The notes beneath the pieces were generated by a model, which was not told the origin of the DNA, did no database searches, and was given only the letters and a program-made list of their open reading frames with translations. A stretch of 64,000 bases of DNA from Phyto melanocephala (Eukaryota; Arthropoda; Insecta; Diptera; Rhinophoridae), in the NCBI GenBank assembly GCA_941918925.1, contig OW799233.1, positions 152,004,845 to 152,068,844 on the forward strand, written 5' to 3'. Position 1 is the stretch's first letter, and every line of letters begins with the position of its first letter. The position numbers were made by a program, and so were the translations under genes. Shown piece after piece: positions 25,036 to 35,560 of this stretch.

Positions 25036-25313
25036 GGAACACTACTTTGTCATTGTACTACGTATTGGGCGTATAAGACGAGAAAATTTTGAGATGGATA
25101 CTATTCCGAACTTGGAATACCTGAGAAACTTGAACTGAGGATCCATAAGGCATTACATTAAGGGAACTGGGTTCCTAAACTAGTCGATTTGTATGGAGAA
25201 AATAGAATTATAGTTTTTATTATGAAAATTTTGTTTCCACATAGAGCGCACAACATGCCGATTGAGCATACGGGTATATCGGCTTTTAGTGCGCCTCTTT
25301 TTCAATCTAAACC
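25036..25313 (+). mobile_element. LINE 3' end, second copy, perfect 15-bp target duplication
   Basis: Same LINE family as 16942-17404: it shares 'cgtattgggcgtataagac', 'ccgaacttggaatacctg' and 'ggatccataagg', plus the 3' UTR words gcgcacaacatgccg and 'ggcttttagtgcg'. It ends 'caatctaaacc'. It is flanked by taacccgaagtactt at 25021-25035 and 25314-25328, identical at all 15 positions. The encoded C-terminus (TIPNLEYLRNLN, stop, GSIRHYIKGTGF) is interrupted. A 5'-truncated target-primed insertion. Confidence 0.92.
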
Positions 25314-25328
25314 TAACCCGAAGTACTT

Positions 25329-26112
25329 TTAATTTTAAATAAAAATCAATGAATTTTACATTAGCATGTCATTGAAAAAATGTTGATTATTTATGACATC
25401 TTTATTTTTTTATTTTTTATTGAACCTCGACGATTTGATGCTGATTTTTGTTATTTAATTAAAATCTAATATTTTTTACATTTTAGTTGTTAAACTTTCA
25501 AAGTGATATTTATTTAAAAATTTTACATAGCTTGTTGTGTCTAGAATTTCCTTAATAACTTTAATGTTGAACCAACAACCATGGACGTAACTTGACCATT
25601 TAGGGGGGTGCAATTCCTCCCTTATAATATCTTTTTAAATCTGAGAATAAATACTACAGCCAACTTAAACTTGGTTTTTTTAATGAACTTGGGACCATTT
25701 TTTAAAATAGTAGTGACTTAAAATGACTGTTGAGAAGTGGTTAAAAAAAGACTTAAAAATAAAAAAATGTTATAATCGCTACTTTAAACGAGATTTCAAC
25801 AAAGTACGAAAATTATAAATATCATTATTTTTCTCTGGGTAGAATAGTTCGTTAATAAAACTCTGATGAAATTAATTTATCAAACTAATTTTAATTGCCT
25901 TCATATAAAATCGTTCTTAATTTGTTAATACAAGATTTTGAAAACTATGATATTGTTACATTTATACCTTTAACGCGTTGATTTATTTTCGGGGTCTGTT
26001 TTTAAAAAAGACAATAAAATCATTGAAAATTTACATTGTAAAATACAAGAGCTTCTTATTTATTATTTATGTATTAAATTAAACTAAAGCTGTACTTTTT
26101 CATTCTACTTTT
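25329..26112. other. AT-rich spacer, nothing recognised
   Basis: No feature recognised. Confidence 0.5.
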
Positions 26113-26205
26113 GATTATGCACCTCGTTATCAAACTCAATTTGATATACACTCAACACACTCTGTTGTTATACTGCCGACATTATCTGCGTTTGTTTAAC
26201 TGTTT
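26113..26205 (+). repeat. Diverged dispersed repeat, copy 1
   Basis: Aligns with 31171-31270 in the same orientation: shared cores are 'ttatgcacct', 'tcaaactca' plus 'tttga', 'acactcaacacactct' and 'atactg'. Identity by eye is around 65-70 percent. It may be part of a retrotransposon LTR, but I cannot classify it. The 88-codon frame at 26111-26377 covers it and has no known motif. Confidence 0.5.
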
Positions 26206-27837
26206 ACATCAGCACTGCCATAACGCTTTTGCTCTACCCTATTCTACAAACTTCTATAACGATAATACTAGTAAGTTTGAGAACGGAAAGAAGATAATGC
26301 CGTATATGATGATACAAGAAATCCATGAGTCACGCAGTGTTGGAAAAACATTAATTTGCCTGTCACGTGGGACGTGATATTCATAATCGCTCGTAAAAAT
26401 ATAAATCAGATTAAATCTGTAACAAAATTATAAATATTTCACGAAGCATCTTATTAAAGTAGCCTCACAAAAAAGTAAAACGCACCTCTCTTCCACTCTT
26501 TAATAATGCTTTTTATAAAATATTATCTGATTGTTTTTTAATTTTTAAAATTGACATGTAACTTGTCTTATTTGTATAAACTTAAATGACCAACATATTC
26601 CAAATGCAATTTAATCGTTCGTAATCGTGATAGCATTTTTCATAGATCAAAAGTTTAAAACTTAGTGCTTTCAGGCCCGCTGGTCTAGCAAGGCTTTTAG
26701 TTGTTAAACATTTTTCGTTTGAAGTGTCATTTATTTAGCAAAATAGGAATCGTTTAACAAGCAAAATATGAGTAAAAATAGTTTTAATTTACTGCAAAAG
26801 TGATTACTTAAACATGGTTTCAAATATTTGAATTCTCGCATAATAGAAGCAGGGGAAAAAAATTGATTAAATTTGTAGAAGGGTTATTTTTACATTTACG
26901 GAGGATACCGAAGCAGACCTCTTCCATAAACTGGTCCCTTTTCGACCCCTTCGTTCCTCAGTGATTACAAAGATAACGAAGTGGTATCATTGCCTTCACT
27001 GAATCCGGTGCCGACACAGTCGTTTTCTCTATACTATTTTGACTTCACATTGTAGATCGCATTGTGTTATCTATAATCCTCATCATAACATCATCGTAAT
27101 AGGACGTAATAGGTTAATAGCTGCATATAGTGCTGAGTGCTTGCTAAGTGTAATAACAAAGATTACTGACAAGTTACAATGACAAAAATGCTCAAAAAAA
27201 TCTGTCATTTCACCATAAATAGACTTACAAACGAACAACGCTTGCAAATCATTGAATATTATTGTCAAAGTACGTGCTGTTTTGTAACTTAGGTCCACTT
27301 ATGGTCGTGATAATTTACTCGCCGAAGAGGCTATTTAAACTTTTGTGATCAAGTTTCACTATCTAGCGAGAGTAAAGATCGTACTTCTTCAAGAACGTCA
27401 AGACGCTCAAAGCACCTCCAGGTACAGTACCGACATACATACATAGGGGAATTATATGCGAATAGGGCCGTAATGTATCACATAAATCATCTGATAAGCA
27501 GAAATACAAAAACGAAATCGATATTAACGCTAATATTTTTCAGAGTAAATGTGAAACACCTAACAGATTGATATAAATAAATAAATAATTAAATTTACAC
27601 GCACGCATATACTTTTTTGAATCAACACTTTATCTTTCATATTAACTGATACGTTTAAAGTGGCAAATAAGAAGCAATTAGAATAAAGCAGCTGCTAAAA
27701 ATATAATAATTCAGAACATGTTTAATGACAAGATGAGCCTACTTGTAGATATTCTAAAACCATGATATGGCAACACTAATGATGCCATCGCATCAAGAAG
27801 AATGTTTTTTTGCATCCAGCATTTGTTTCGAAAATCA
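26206..27837. other. Spacer with a GC-richer unclassified patch
   Basis: Around 26895-27020 the composition becomes gene-like (ggaggataccgaagcagacc and beyond), but every frame on both strands is interrupted and I recognise no protein. It may be a decayed gene or retroelement segment. Confidence 0.4.
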
Positions 27838-27965
27838 CAGACATAAACACAGAACTATTCAAAAATGTTTACTAATTTTTACTGGACTTTACTGGATTGT
27901 TTAACTTTTATATGGAAATTTGTGTTAACAAAAGCTGTGCAGTAAAGTTCAGCAAAAATTTAGTC
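27838..27965 (+). repeat. Dispersed repeat, copy 1
   Basis: Shares 'aaaatgtttactaattttt', actggattgtttaactttta and 'tttgtgttaacaaaagctg' with 30195-30300 at roughly 75 percent by eye, same orientation. Class unknown. The following 27966-28321 shows nothing else. Confidence 0.55.
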
Positions 27966-28321
27966 AATACTTTTGAGTAAACGAACAAAGACAATATTGG
28001 AAGAAATAACTAGCAGAAAACTCAATAATATTGAAAATTTTTTTGAATACTTACATAATACCACTAAAATGTATGTACAGCTTCACAACTAATATCCCAT
28101 TAGTCCAATAACTAAACAAATTCTATTCATGGCGGTACTATAATAAAACAAGCAATTTTGCTAAGCACTTCAGATTATATCGTACGAAATACTCGAGACA
28201 ATTCAGCAGAGTCGATAAAACTCAAGATGATTTAGATATTTTTTTTAAGCTGTATTTTACAAATTAAACTTAAGGCTATAAAAATTTTTAAATTTTAAAT
28301 CAATAAACACGTTTATTAATC

Positions 28322-28690
28322 TTGGCCAGCTTTTTGGGTCAAATACTACACTGTGCGATGACTACCAATTTTGTTACCACATGCCATACGTCACGCGCTA
28401 CTATAAACATTAACAGACGAGTTTTGCGACCAATTAATCTTACAGTTGAAAGCAGTCAATTCGCCGACCAGATCATGACATTTGACCCTACCAGACACTT
28501 TTTGTGGTGATACGTGAAGTCTCTGGTGTACAGGTATACAGGTTTACAGGGCTAAACACAATTTTAGCTTTGAGATGAAACATTACAGATGGTAAAATAC
28601 CGGCCAAAATGCTTGCAAAAGTATACCAAAATTGGAGATTTACGGATGGATGTCAATAGTCCATTTATTAGCCTAATAAATATCTCATTC
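28322..28690 (+). pseudogene. DD41D-type mariner transposase relic, C-terminal part
   Basis: The readable pieces are TTCHTSRATI near 28377 (equivalent of the conserved ATCHTARATI after the second catalytic Asp), QFADQIMT, FDPTRHFLW, stop, then YVKSLVY at about 28512-28532. In another frame MVKYRPKCLQKYTKI follows, matching the C-terminal helix region of the family. The second catalytic motif (QQDG) and the DLTPLDY motif have been destroyed. No inverted repeats could be seen, so ends are approximate. Confidence 0.75.
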
Positions 28691-29535
28691 ACTTAAAAAA
28701 AAATCGGTTTAAAAATTACTGGTTTTTTATGTTATTAGGATTAAGAAAATTATCAAAATGGTATGTTCTTTTATAGCGATCTTTGAAAGCTTTTTATTGA
28801 TTTTTACCAGATTAGACAAGATATGCAAAAAGTTCATTAAAAGTTCATTAAAAATCAACAACCTACTTTTGGTATTTTTCAAAATTTACATATATTCTTT
28901 TGTTTCAAGATCTAAGGGTAAAAGCTTAAATATTTAATACGAAAAGAAAAAACAAACATGCCCTTAAGTCATGTACTTATACATCTTAAGCATTTTTTAA
29001 ACTGTGAAGAAAAATGTGAAAGAAAGAAAGTAAAAAAAAATTAAAAAAAGTAAGAAAATATTAAAAGGTCGTATTAGATTTACATGACTTTTAAACATCT
29101 AGCCGTCATCGACAGAGTACGTATGAGCAGTGATGTTGTGTCTTGTTTTCTTTTTAATAGGTTTTGTGTTTTATTTAGTATAAACATAATTTCTTATTTA
29201 AGATCTTAATTTATGAGTGCATTAACTTGTTCTTACTACATTTACTTTTGCCAACAGTTGCACACACACACACAGTAATATTGGCACACATTCAAATCTT
29301 TATCCTCTCAAATACTCATCCTTTCTGTTAAGTGCATGACAAACACAATATGAGTGTTTTTATTGCAATAAAGTGTTACACAAATAAAATAATAAAAAAA
29401 AGCAAGAAAAATGCAAGGACTAAAAATACTGTTATATAAGTGGTGATCCATATTTAGATTTGTTTAAATTGTAAATAAAATACATAAAATGAAAATGAAT
29501 TACCACAAAGAACAGTCTTTAACATAAAATAGTCT
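28691..29535. other. AT-rich spacer, nothing recognised
   Basis: Contains a short CA tract near 29262 and AAAG-rich patches near 29015. No gene or element recognised. Confidence 0.5.
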
Positions 29536-29750
29536 TATTATACCCTTAACCTGTGGAGCACAAGAGTATATATAGCTTTGTCATTCCGTTTGTAATTTCT
29601 ACAATATTAAATTCCAACCTCATAAAGTATATATTTTCTAAGAGCTTATGAATATAGGAGTCGATTAAGCCCTGACCGTCTGTTCGTCTATTCGTCTGAT
29701 CGTCTGTACGTCTGTCCGTGTGTTGATTGAAATCAAGTAATTTATATATT
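29536..29750 (-). repeat. Family A (subfamily 1) 3'-end fragment
   Basis: On the minus strand it carries the subfamily 1 3' end: the 'gacggacagac'-type run, 'ggcttaatcgactcc', 'actttat' and 'aacggaatgacaaagct', then the 'tatatactcttg' terminus. Closest to the end of 48124-49119. Truncated on the interior side. Confidence 0.8.
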
Positions 29751-31170
29751 CACGCTGACAATTAGTTTTTTTTTTTAAATAAATCTATTTTATTCTGTCA
29801 AAGATGAAGTACAGAGCTGACAAAATAATCGATTATTTTAAACAAAACTAAAATTGAAAACACAATTTTTTGTATGTTCTATTACAAATTTAAAATAAAT
29901 GTTTATTGCAATTAAGCCTGCAGCACACGAACTGTAAAAAGCCACATGTGTACGTGGTTTTGATGTAATTTTAACGGCATCGTAAAGCAATATTAACACA
30001 TTTAAATATGTATCACATGTAGCTTTCAAGGCACATAATCATTTTTCTCTTTTTCACATACAATACTGAGTACAGTGTACTTCTACTTATTTACATCAGC
30101 ATGTAGTTATCAAATAATATGTTAAAGCAAAGCATTTAGGGTCCGCTTATTTAGTTTGCTTGGTTCATTCTTACTAAGTAGCCTGACATTGGGTTCGTTC
30201 GTTTAACAAATGTTTTTACTATTTTTAACTGGATTATACTTAGTTGTTTAAATTTTATATATAAAATTTTGTGTAAAAAAACTGCACGTTACATAAAGTT
30301 ACGCTACATACAGTTACGTCATATTACATAAATACAAATCTTGTTACATAACGGAACAGCAAAATGTATATAAAAATTATTAATAATCTACCAAATTCAA
30401 TGTAGTACAACCAGACTAGCTTATTAAAAATATTCAACTTAGTGCCTCAATACGACAAAATGACAACACGCTGTCAATTTATTTCATGATCCAGTAAAAA
30501 TAAAGCGTCTTAATTAGATGATGATAATGAAGAAAAATAGGACATCATTGAGTTTTGGGTTATTAAAACAAATAGCGATATCACTGATAAATTTTATATT
30601 AAATTATTTTTTAAAAAAGTCATAAAAACTTCAAAATATTGAGGTTTTTAAAAAATATGTTATAGAAGAAAAACTAAAAGAACTTAAACTTATTTTCCAT
30701 TGCAAAAAATGTGTACCAACATTTTTGTAAATTGGAAATACCTATTAAAAAATCATTAATAGATTTAAAATTACCACAAATAAACGATAAATAATTTGCT
30801 TTACTAAAGCAAATATAGTTATTTAAAAGCAAGTAATGGTTACAGAAGAAGTAAAAAAATTCAATAAAGCGATCGACAGGTGCAAAAGTCCTACAAAAGC
30901 TCACAATACAAAAGGATATGATATGAATGCAAATATTGGAGAGGATATAGATCTTTTTATTGTTGGGGCAAGTGAAAATTATATCTGCAGACTGCAAGTA
31001 ACCACTTACTGATTATATTGTTGCGTTTATACCTTTTATAAATGTTGGCTTATTTCCTGTAAATAAATTTTGAGTTCTTTTATTGCAATCAAAAACAGTT
31101 GAAATTAATAAAACTAAGAGAACTTTATTTAATTAAATACACTCAGATATTGTTTTTATAGCACTTTACT
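29751..31170. other. AT-rich spacer with one small repeat
   Basis: Nothing else recognised; the 107-codon minus-strand frame at 30674-30997 is F/Y/N/K-rich and has no known motif. Confidence 0.5.
30195..30300 (+). repeat. Dispersed repeat, copy 2
   Basis: Partner of 27838-27965, with 'acaaatgtttttactattt', 'actggattatacttagttg' and 'ttttgtgtaaaaaaactgc'. A cluster of 'gttacataa' words follows to about 30350. Confidence 0.55.
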
Positions 31171-31270
31171 TATTGTTATACACCTTTATTGTCAAACTCA
31201 CTTTGACACACACTTAGCAAGCTCTACTGCAATACTGATCATGTTAGCTGTGTTGTTCGGCTATTTATAG
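31171..31270 (+). repeat. Diverged dispersed repeat, copy 2
   Basis: Partner of 26113-26205, with 'ttatacacct', 'tcaaactcactttga', 'agctctactgcaatactgat'. The downstream 'actcgagaaagttctcg' is a short palindrome. Confidence 0.5.
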
Positions 31271-31449
31271 AAACACAGTGGTGTTTGGTAACACTCGAGA
31301 AAGTTCTCGTATGTACACACTAGTTCATTCGAAAACCGTTACATTTAAACTAAGACGTAATGTTAATGTTAAGTAATATGCAGCAATAATAAAAGTGCCT
31401 AAGAGTATGCTACACATAATAACAACTTTACATCATGTTCGAAAAACCA

Positions 31450-32210
31450 CCCTGAAGGAAACCTGGGGGCAAGTGTCTCCAAGTCACCAGTTTTGTCGAC
31501 TATTGTGGTGACTTCTTGGCGACATTGTCAACAAAGTGTCTACATTTTTTTTCATTTTCTTTGATGAGAAAAAAAATGTATACACAATAAATAAGAATTC
31601 TAATTAAATGAAATGTATCTAATTTACTTTTAATATTTGATATTTAATGAATTCCTTAATTTTTTTAATAAAACATCATATTTTAACAAAAGTTTCATTA
31701 ACGACGTCTATTTCAGAAAAGTATCAAAAGTGTAGACTAGAATTTCTTAAATGCACTATTGAATCTCTGGTGACAATGTCTACATATGGTCCCAAAAGAA
31801 CTACCTACTCAGTAGTACCAGTGTCAGTAGTAGATTTCCAATGACACGTACATGGTAAATGTCTATAGTAAAAAAGCATTGTCGGGGGTATAATAAGTCA
31901 CTATTACTGGTGACTGTGTCAACAGTGGGTCAGTACAGATTCACTACTGACATTTACACCATAAAAGTACCAAAAGTGTAGACTAGAATTACATAAATGA
32001 ACTAGTGAATCTATGGTGACAATGTCTACATATGGTCCCAAAAGAACTACCTACTCAGTAGTACCAGTGTCAGTAGTAGATTTCCAATGACACGTACATG
32101 GTAAATGTCTATAGTAAAAATGCATTGTCGGGGGTATAATAAGTCAGTAGTACTGGTGACAGTGGCAATAGTGAATCGGTACTGATTCACTAGTGACATT
32201 TCCTACAGGG
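31450..32210. mobile_element. MITE with an internal 246-bp tandem duplication
   Basis: Ends are ccctgaaggaaa (31450-31461) and tttcctacaggg (32199-32210), a 12-bp inverted repeat with one mismatch. The body is full of gtgac/gtcac words ('ggtgacaatgtc', 'cactagtgaatc'). Two tandem units, about 31721-31966 and 31967-32210, are nearly identical over 'tgtagactagaatt', 'acatatggtcccaaaag', 'cagtagtaccagtgtcagta' and 'gcattgtcgggggtataat'. No target duplication is certain; CA flanks both ends. No credible coding. Confidence 0.8.
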
Positions 32211-32600
32211 CAGCGAAATAAACTAATACAAACAAAACTACAGTAACTTAAACTACTACAACTAAAATAAATTATAATGTAAATTAATCTCTGTTTTTAA
32301 ACATGTATAGCCAACAAAATAAGATCAAACAATCTGAAGAAATTTTAAATGCATTAAGTTATCTTAAAAAACTTTTAAAGAATAGATATTTAAGTTTGTT
32401 TGAAATACACAATGTTGAGCCTTCATTTTGCAAATGGTTCAAGGCCTTTTGAAATTATATTTATAAAATGTATAATATTCTGTACTTTTATGTGCTAAAG
32501 GTGACAAAATACAAAGGCAACTTCATATGAATTTTTAAATATTTCGAATGAATTCAAGCACAAACTTTAAAATATCTTTACATCAATGTAAATAGACTTA
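32211..32600. other. AT-rich spacer, nothing recognised
   Basis: No feature recognised before the LINE fragment. Confidence 0.5.
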
Positions 32601-33476
32601 AACTCTATATACGGTGACAGTCACGCGGCGCTCAAAGTCTTGAAGGGACATTATGTCAAATCTAGGATAGTTGAGAAGTGTAGGAGGGCACTCGATAGGA
32701 TCATGAACCTCTTCGATGTCAGACTGTGTTGGGTACCAGGGCACAATGGAATCGTCGGCAATGAAATTGCTGACGAACTTGCGCGTGGTGGATTGGAACT
32801 TTTTTCCACGAGCGAAGAGGACATGGTGAGTCTTCTGTTAGGGCACTATTTTGGGCGTATCAGGGCGTGGGTATCTGACAGGACCAATATGGCGTGGAGA
32901 GACAGAAGAAACTGCAGAGTGTCAAGGGCTTTATGGCCCAAGTTGAACTCAGCAGACTCTACGGTATGTCTGAGGGCAACTATTGGGGTTTTTGCAGGGC
33001 ACTGTCCTGTGAGGACTAGGATTAGTAGATGGGATCGCGGCACTCCGGATAATTTTAAAATGTGTGAGGGGGAGCTGTAAGCTGTGGAACACATTGTCTG
33101 TCACTGCCCAAGGCTACAGAACCACAAGCTGAAATGGTAATCGTCGATCATCGATTCCCCGATGAGTTCGGTGATGTTTCAGAGTGCAAGCTGGGGAATA
33201 TTGTCAGATTCATCATGGGGATCGGGTGGTTGGTGAACATGCAATAGGGCTCTGAATCTGTTTTTCTTTCTTTCTTCTATTCTATTTCCTACTAACTTAT
33301 TATTATTATTATTATTTTTCCATGTATTATATCTTTGGCGACCCTCTCTCTTTTCTATCTTTACTATATAAAGGGTAACGCAATGGACCTTGTTGGTCTT
33401 CGAGTGTGGTTGTAGGAGGAGGATACTGCTTTCTGTATCCCCCTTTCCTACCTACCTACCTACCTAAACTATTTTT
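32601..33476 (+). mobile_element. LINE relic: RNase H domain, zinc-knuckle tail, 3' UTR
   Basis: Reading starts in an RNase H domain at DSHAALKVL (Asp equals the D of the TDSQAA motif). The hallmark WVPGHNGIVGNEIADELA follows at about 32730-32785, with the conserved His and last catalytic Asp. The Cys/His tail follows (MCEGEL, stop at 33078-33080, then AVEHIVCHCPRLQN in the same frame), and in another frame a C-terminus ending FIMGIGWLVNMQ at 33247. Reverse transcriptase and endonuclease are absent, so this is 5'-truncated. It fits the I/R1/LOA group that carries RNase H. The 3' UTR ends in (TACC)n at about 33458-33474; just before it lies a segment resembling the SINE tail at 20850-20905. 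One in-frame stop and one frameshift make it inactive. Confidence 0.88.
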
Positions 33477-33683
33477 CTAATAAATAGCTCATAAATTTAA
33501 TCTCTTATTCAATAAGAATGCATTTTTAGTTTATATCCTTTAACTGTTTCATAGTAATTGTTTGCCTCTTTAATTCTAAATTCTTAAATTGTATTTTAAT
33601 ATTGAAGATTATTATAATGTTAAAAATATATATTTCAACTTATACGAATAAATTTTGTTTTTTATACACACATACAAATAACA

Positions 33684-33998
33684 TATCCCGAAGGACATGG
33701 ATTTTTCGACCTACTCTTGTATTACGAGCTGAAACTAATATTTTCAATACCAAATAAACCTTGTATATAGGAAATATTTTGGCAGAATTTGAGCCCCTAA
33801 CTTTTTCAGTCCGACCGCTATGTGCGTTTAACAAACGGACGGACGGAAAAACGGATAGATATATCTATATCGTCATAAAATTAAACCGTGAATTAGAAAA
33901 TATATGTTTTATGTGGCTTAAAAAAGATATTTCGATGTGTTACGAACGGAATGGCAAAATGAATATACCCCCACCATTTTTTTAGTGGCGGGTATAAA
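33684..33998 (+). repeat. Family A dispersed repeat, 3'-end fragment
   Basis: Contains 'cgaaggacatgg', 'cgacctactcttg', 'ttttggcagaatttgagcc', the CGGACGGACGG run and 'cgatgtgttacgaacgg'. It ends gtggcgggtataaa at 33996. Closely follows the last 320 bp of 56756-58627. Frames overlapping it are by-products. Confidence 0.85.
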
Positions 33999-35310
33999 GA
34001 ATGAAATTTGTATTGTCGTTAGTTCCATGAACCTTACAATAAACATTTCTTTAAGCATTTGAATTTCAGTATGCCTTTCTGTAAATTTTTTTTGTGGTTC
34101 TGAGTCGACCTCATTACGCTCGTTTGAAATCATAATGCCGTTAAAAACGTACTTAAATGTGTTTTTAATTGTGTTAAGAGAATTTTCTGTGCTAAAGTCT
34201 AGTATATGCATGAGTGTGTACATGTGTTTGAATTAATGAACTAAATTGTTTCCTAATTACGACAAATTGTACGAAATTGTTAGAAAGCTTTTTCTTTAAA
34301 ACAAAATTACACAAAGACAGTTGCCTCTTTCACCAGCTGAGATCTTGAAAAGAAACTCATTAAGAATGTTTAACAGGTTTTTTTTTTGCCAGATATTTTA
34401 TACACCTTTAAGAATTTAACATAATTCTTTCAAAAATTCATTTTCACGTATCATCTTATACTTAAAATAAATAAAATTTAAACATAAAAGCACTTTTAAT
34501 TTATTTGCATGAAATTCTCTTTAAATTGAATTATTTGGATTTTTTTCACTAATCCCCCCCCAGAGATATTTTATATAATGAAGGCAGATAGATAGATGGC
34601 TTCTATTAAGTGCAAGTCACACAAAAAATGTCTGATAACAGATAACTTTTTGCGAGTACGTGCATAAGTAAATAAAAAAATTGATTAAAGGAATTTCTGC
34701 AAAAATGTATTTTTACCAAAAATATTTCACAACATAACTCTCATGTGATTATACGTAATTACTAATTAGTCCATAAGTAGTGTGTATATATTTTATTTTA
34801 CGTTAGCGTATAAGTGATATTTATAATAATATTAAACATACGCCATAAACTAAACATTCAAGTTGAATATCATCAAATTAAGAGACAAATGAACGTTATG
34901 TTCATGCTAATGACATACACATTAAATACACCTTGTAGAATTTAATCATTAGTAATAATTTACTTTCGTTTAAAGTAAAAATGTAAAGTGTCTGTAGAAT
35001 AACGTATACGAAAATATAAATGGAATGATAAGAAAATATAATTAAATTCGTTGATAAAGGGTGTATTCTTATACGCAATTTTAGATAAAATGAAACAAAA
35101 ATAACTTTTTCGATATTTAAGAAATTGTTGATTTAGCAATAACAGTAAAATATTGACTTCCAGGTGCTTCATTGTTTATGGTATATGAGCGCAGACAATC
35201 GTCATAACCCCAAGGAAATCAATCTAATAACGTCAAACCGATTGATTTGTACATTCCGTTTAGTTATTTTTTTGCCTAATGTTTTATTTAGTAAACTAAA
35301 TGTATCAGAA
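33999..35310. other. AT-rich spacer, nothing recognised
   Basis: The 101-codon minus-strand frame at 33918-34223 begins outside the repeat, is rich in T, M and N, and has no known motif. A C8 run lies near 34554. Confidence 0.5.
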
Positions 35311-35560
35311 ATTGTCACCCACTGTCTTTGAAAAAATTTTTCCAGATAATTTTAAAAACCGTTTCGTAGTTTCGGTTTTAACCCGGTTTTTGAATCTGTC
35401 GGTTTCTAAGTCATTGGAGAAACCGGTTTTATATTGAAAATTCTTTGACATTATCACATACCAACTACTTATATATCTATGTTCTTGTCCATATAAACAA
35501 CTTTTGAATGTAAAATTTCTAAAAACTCTTTTTAGAAATTACCTTTGATTCCAAAACATT
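35311..35560. repeat. Decayed hAT-type MITE relative
   Basis: Carries several accggttt/aaaccggt words and 'gtcaccca' near 35317 (compare 'gatcaccct' of 10142-11202). It also shares 'tttagaaatta' plus a 'tgattccaaaacattcgagaa' type segment with 47960-48015. Boundaries uncertain. Confidence 0.5.

Noticed and set aside
26895..27020. Possible coding patch by composition
   Set aside because: Every frame on both strands is interrupted and nothing was recognised.
30674..30997. 107-codon minus-strand frame, hydrophobic, as a membrane protein
   Set aside because: F/Y/I/N/K-rich composition is typical for chance frames in AT-rich DNA; no start context, homologue or conserved repeat supports it.
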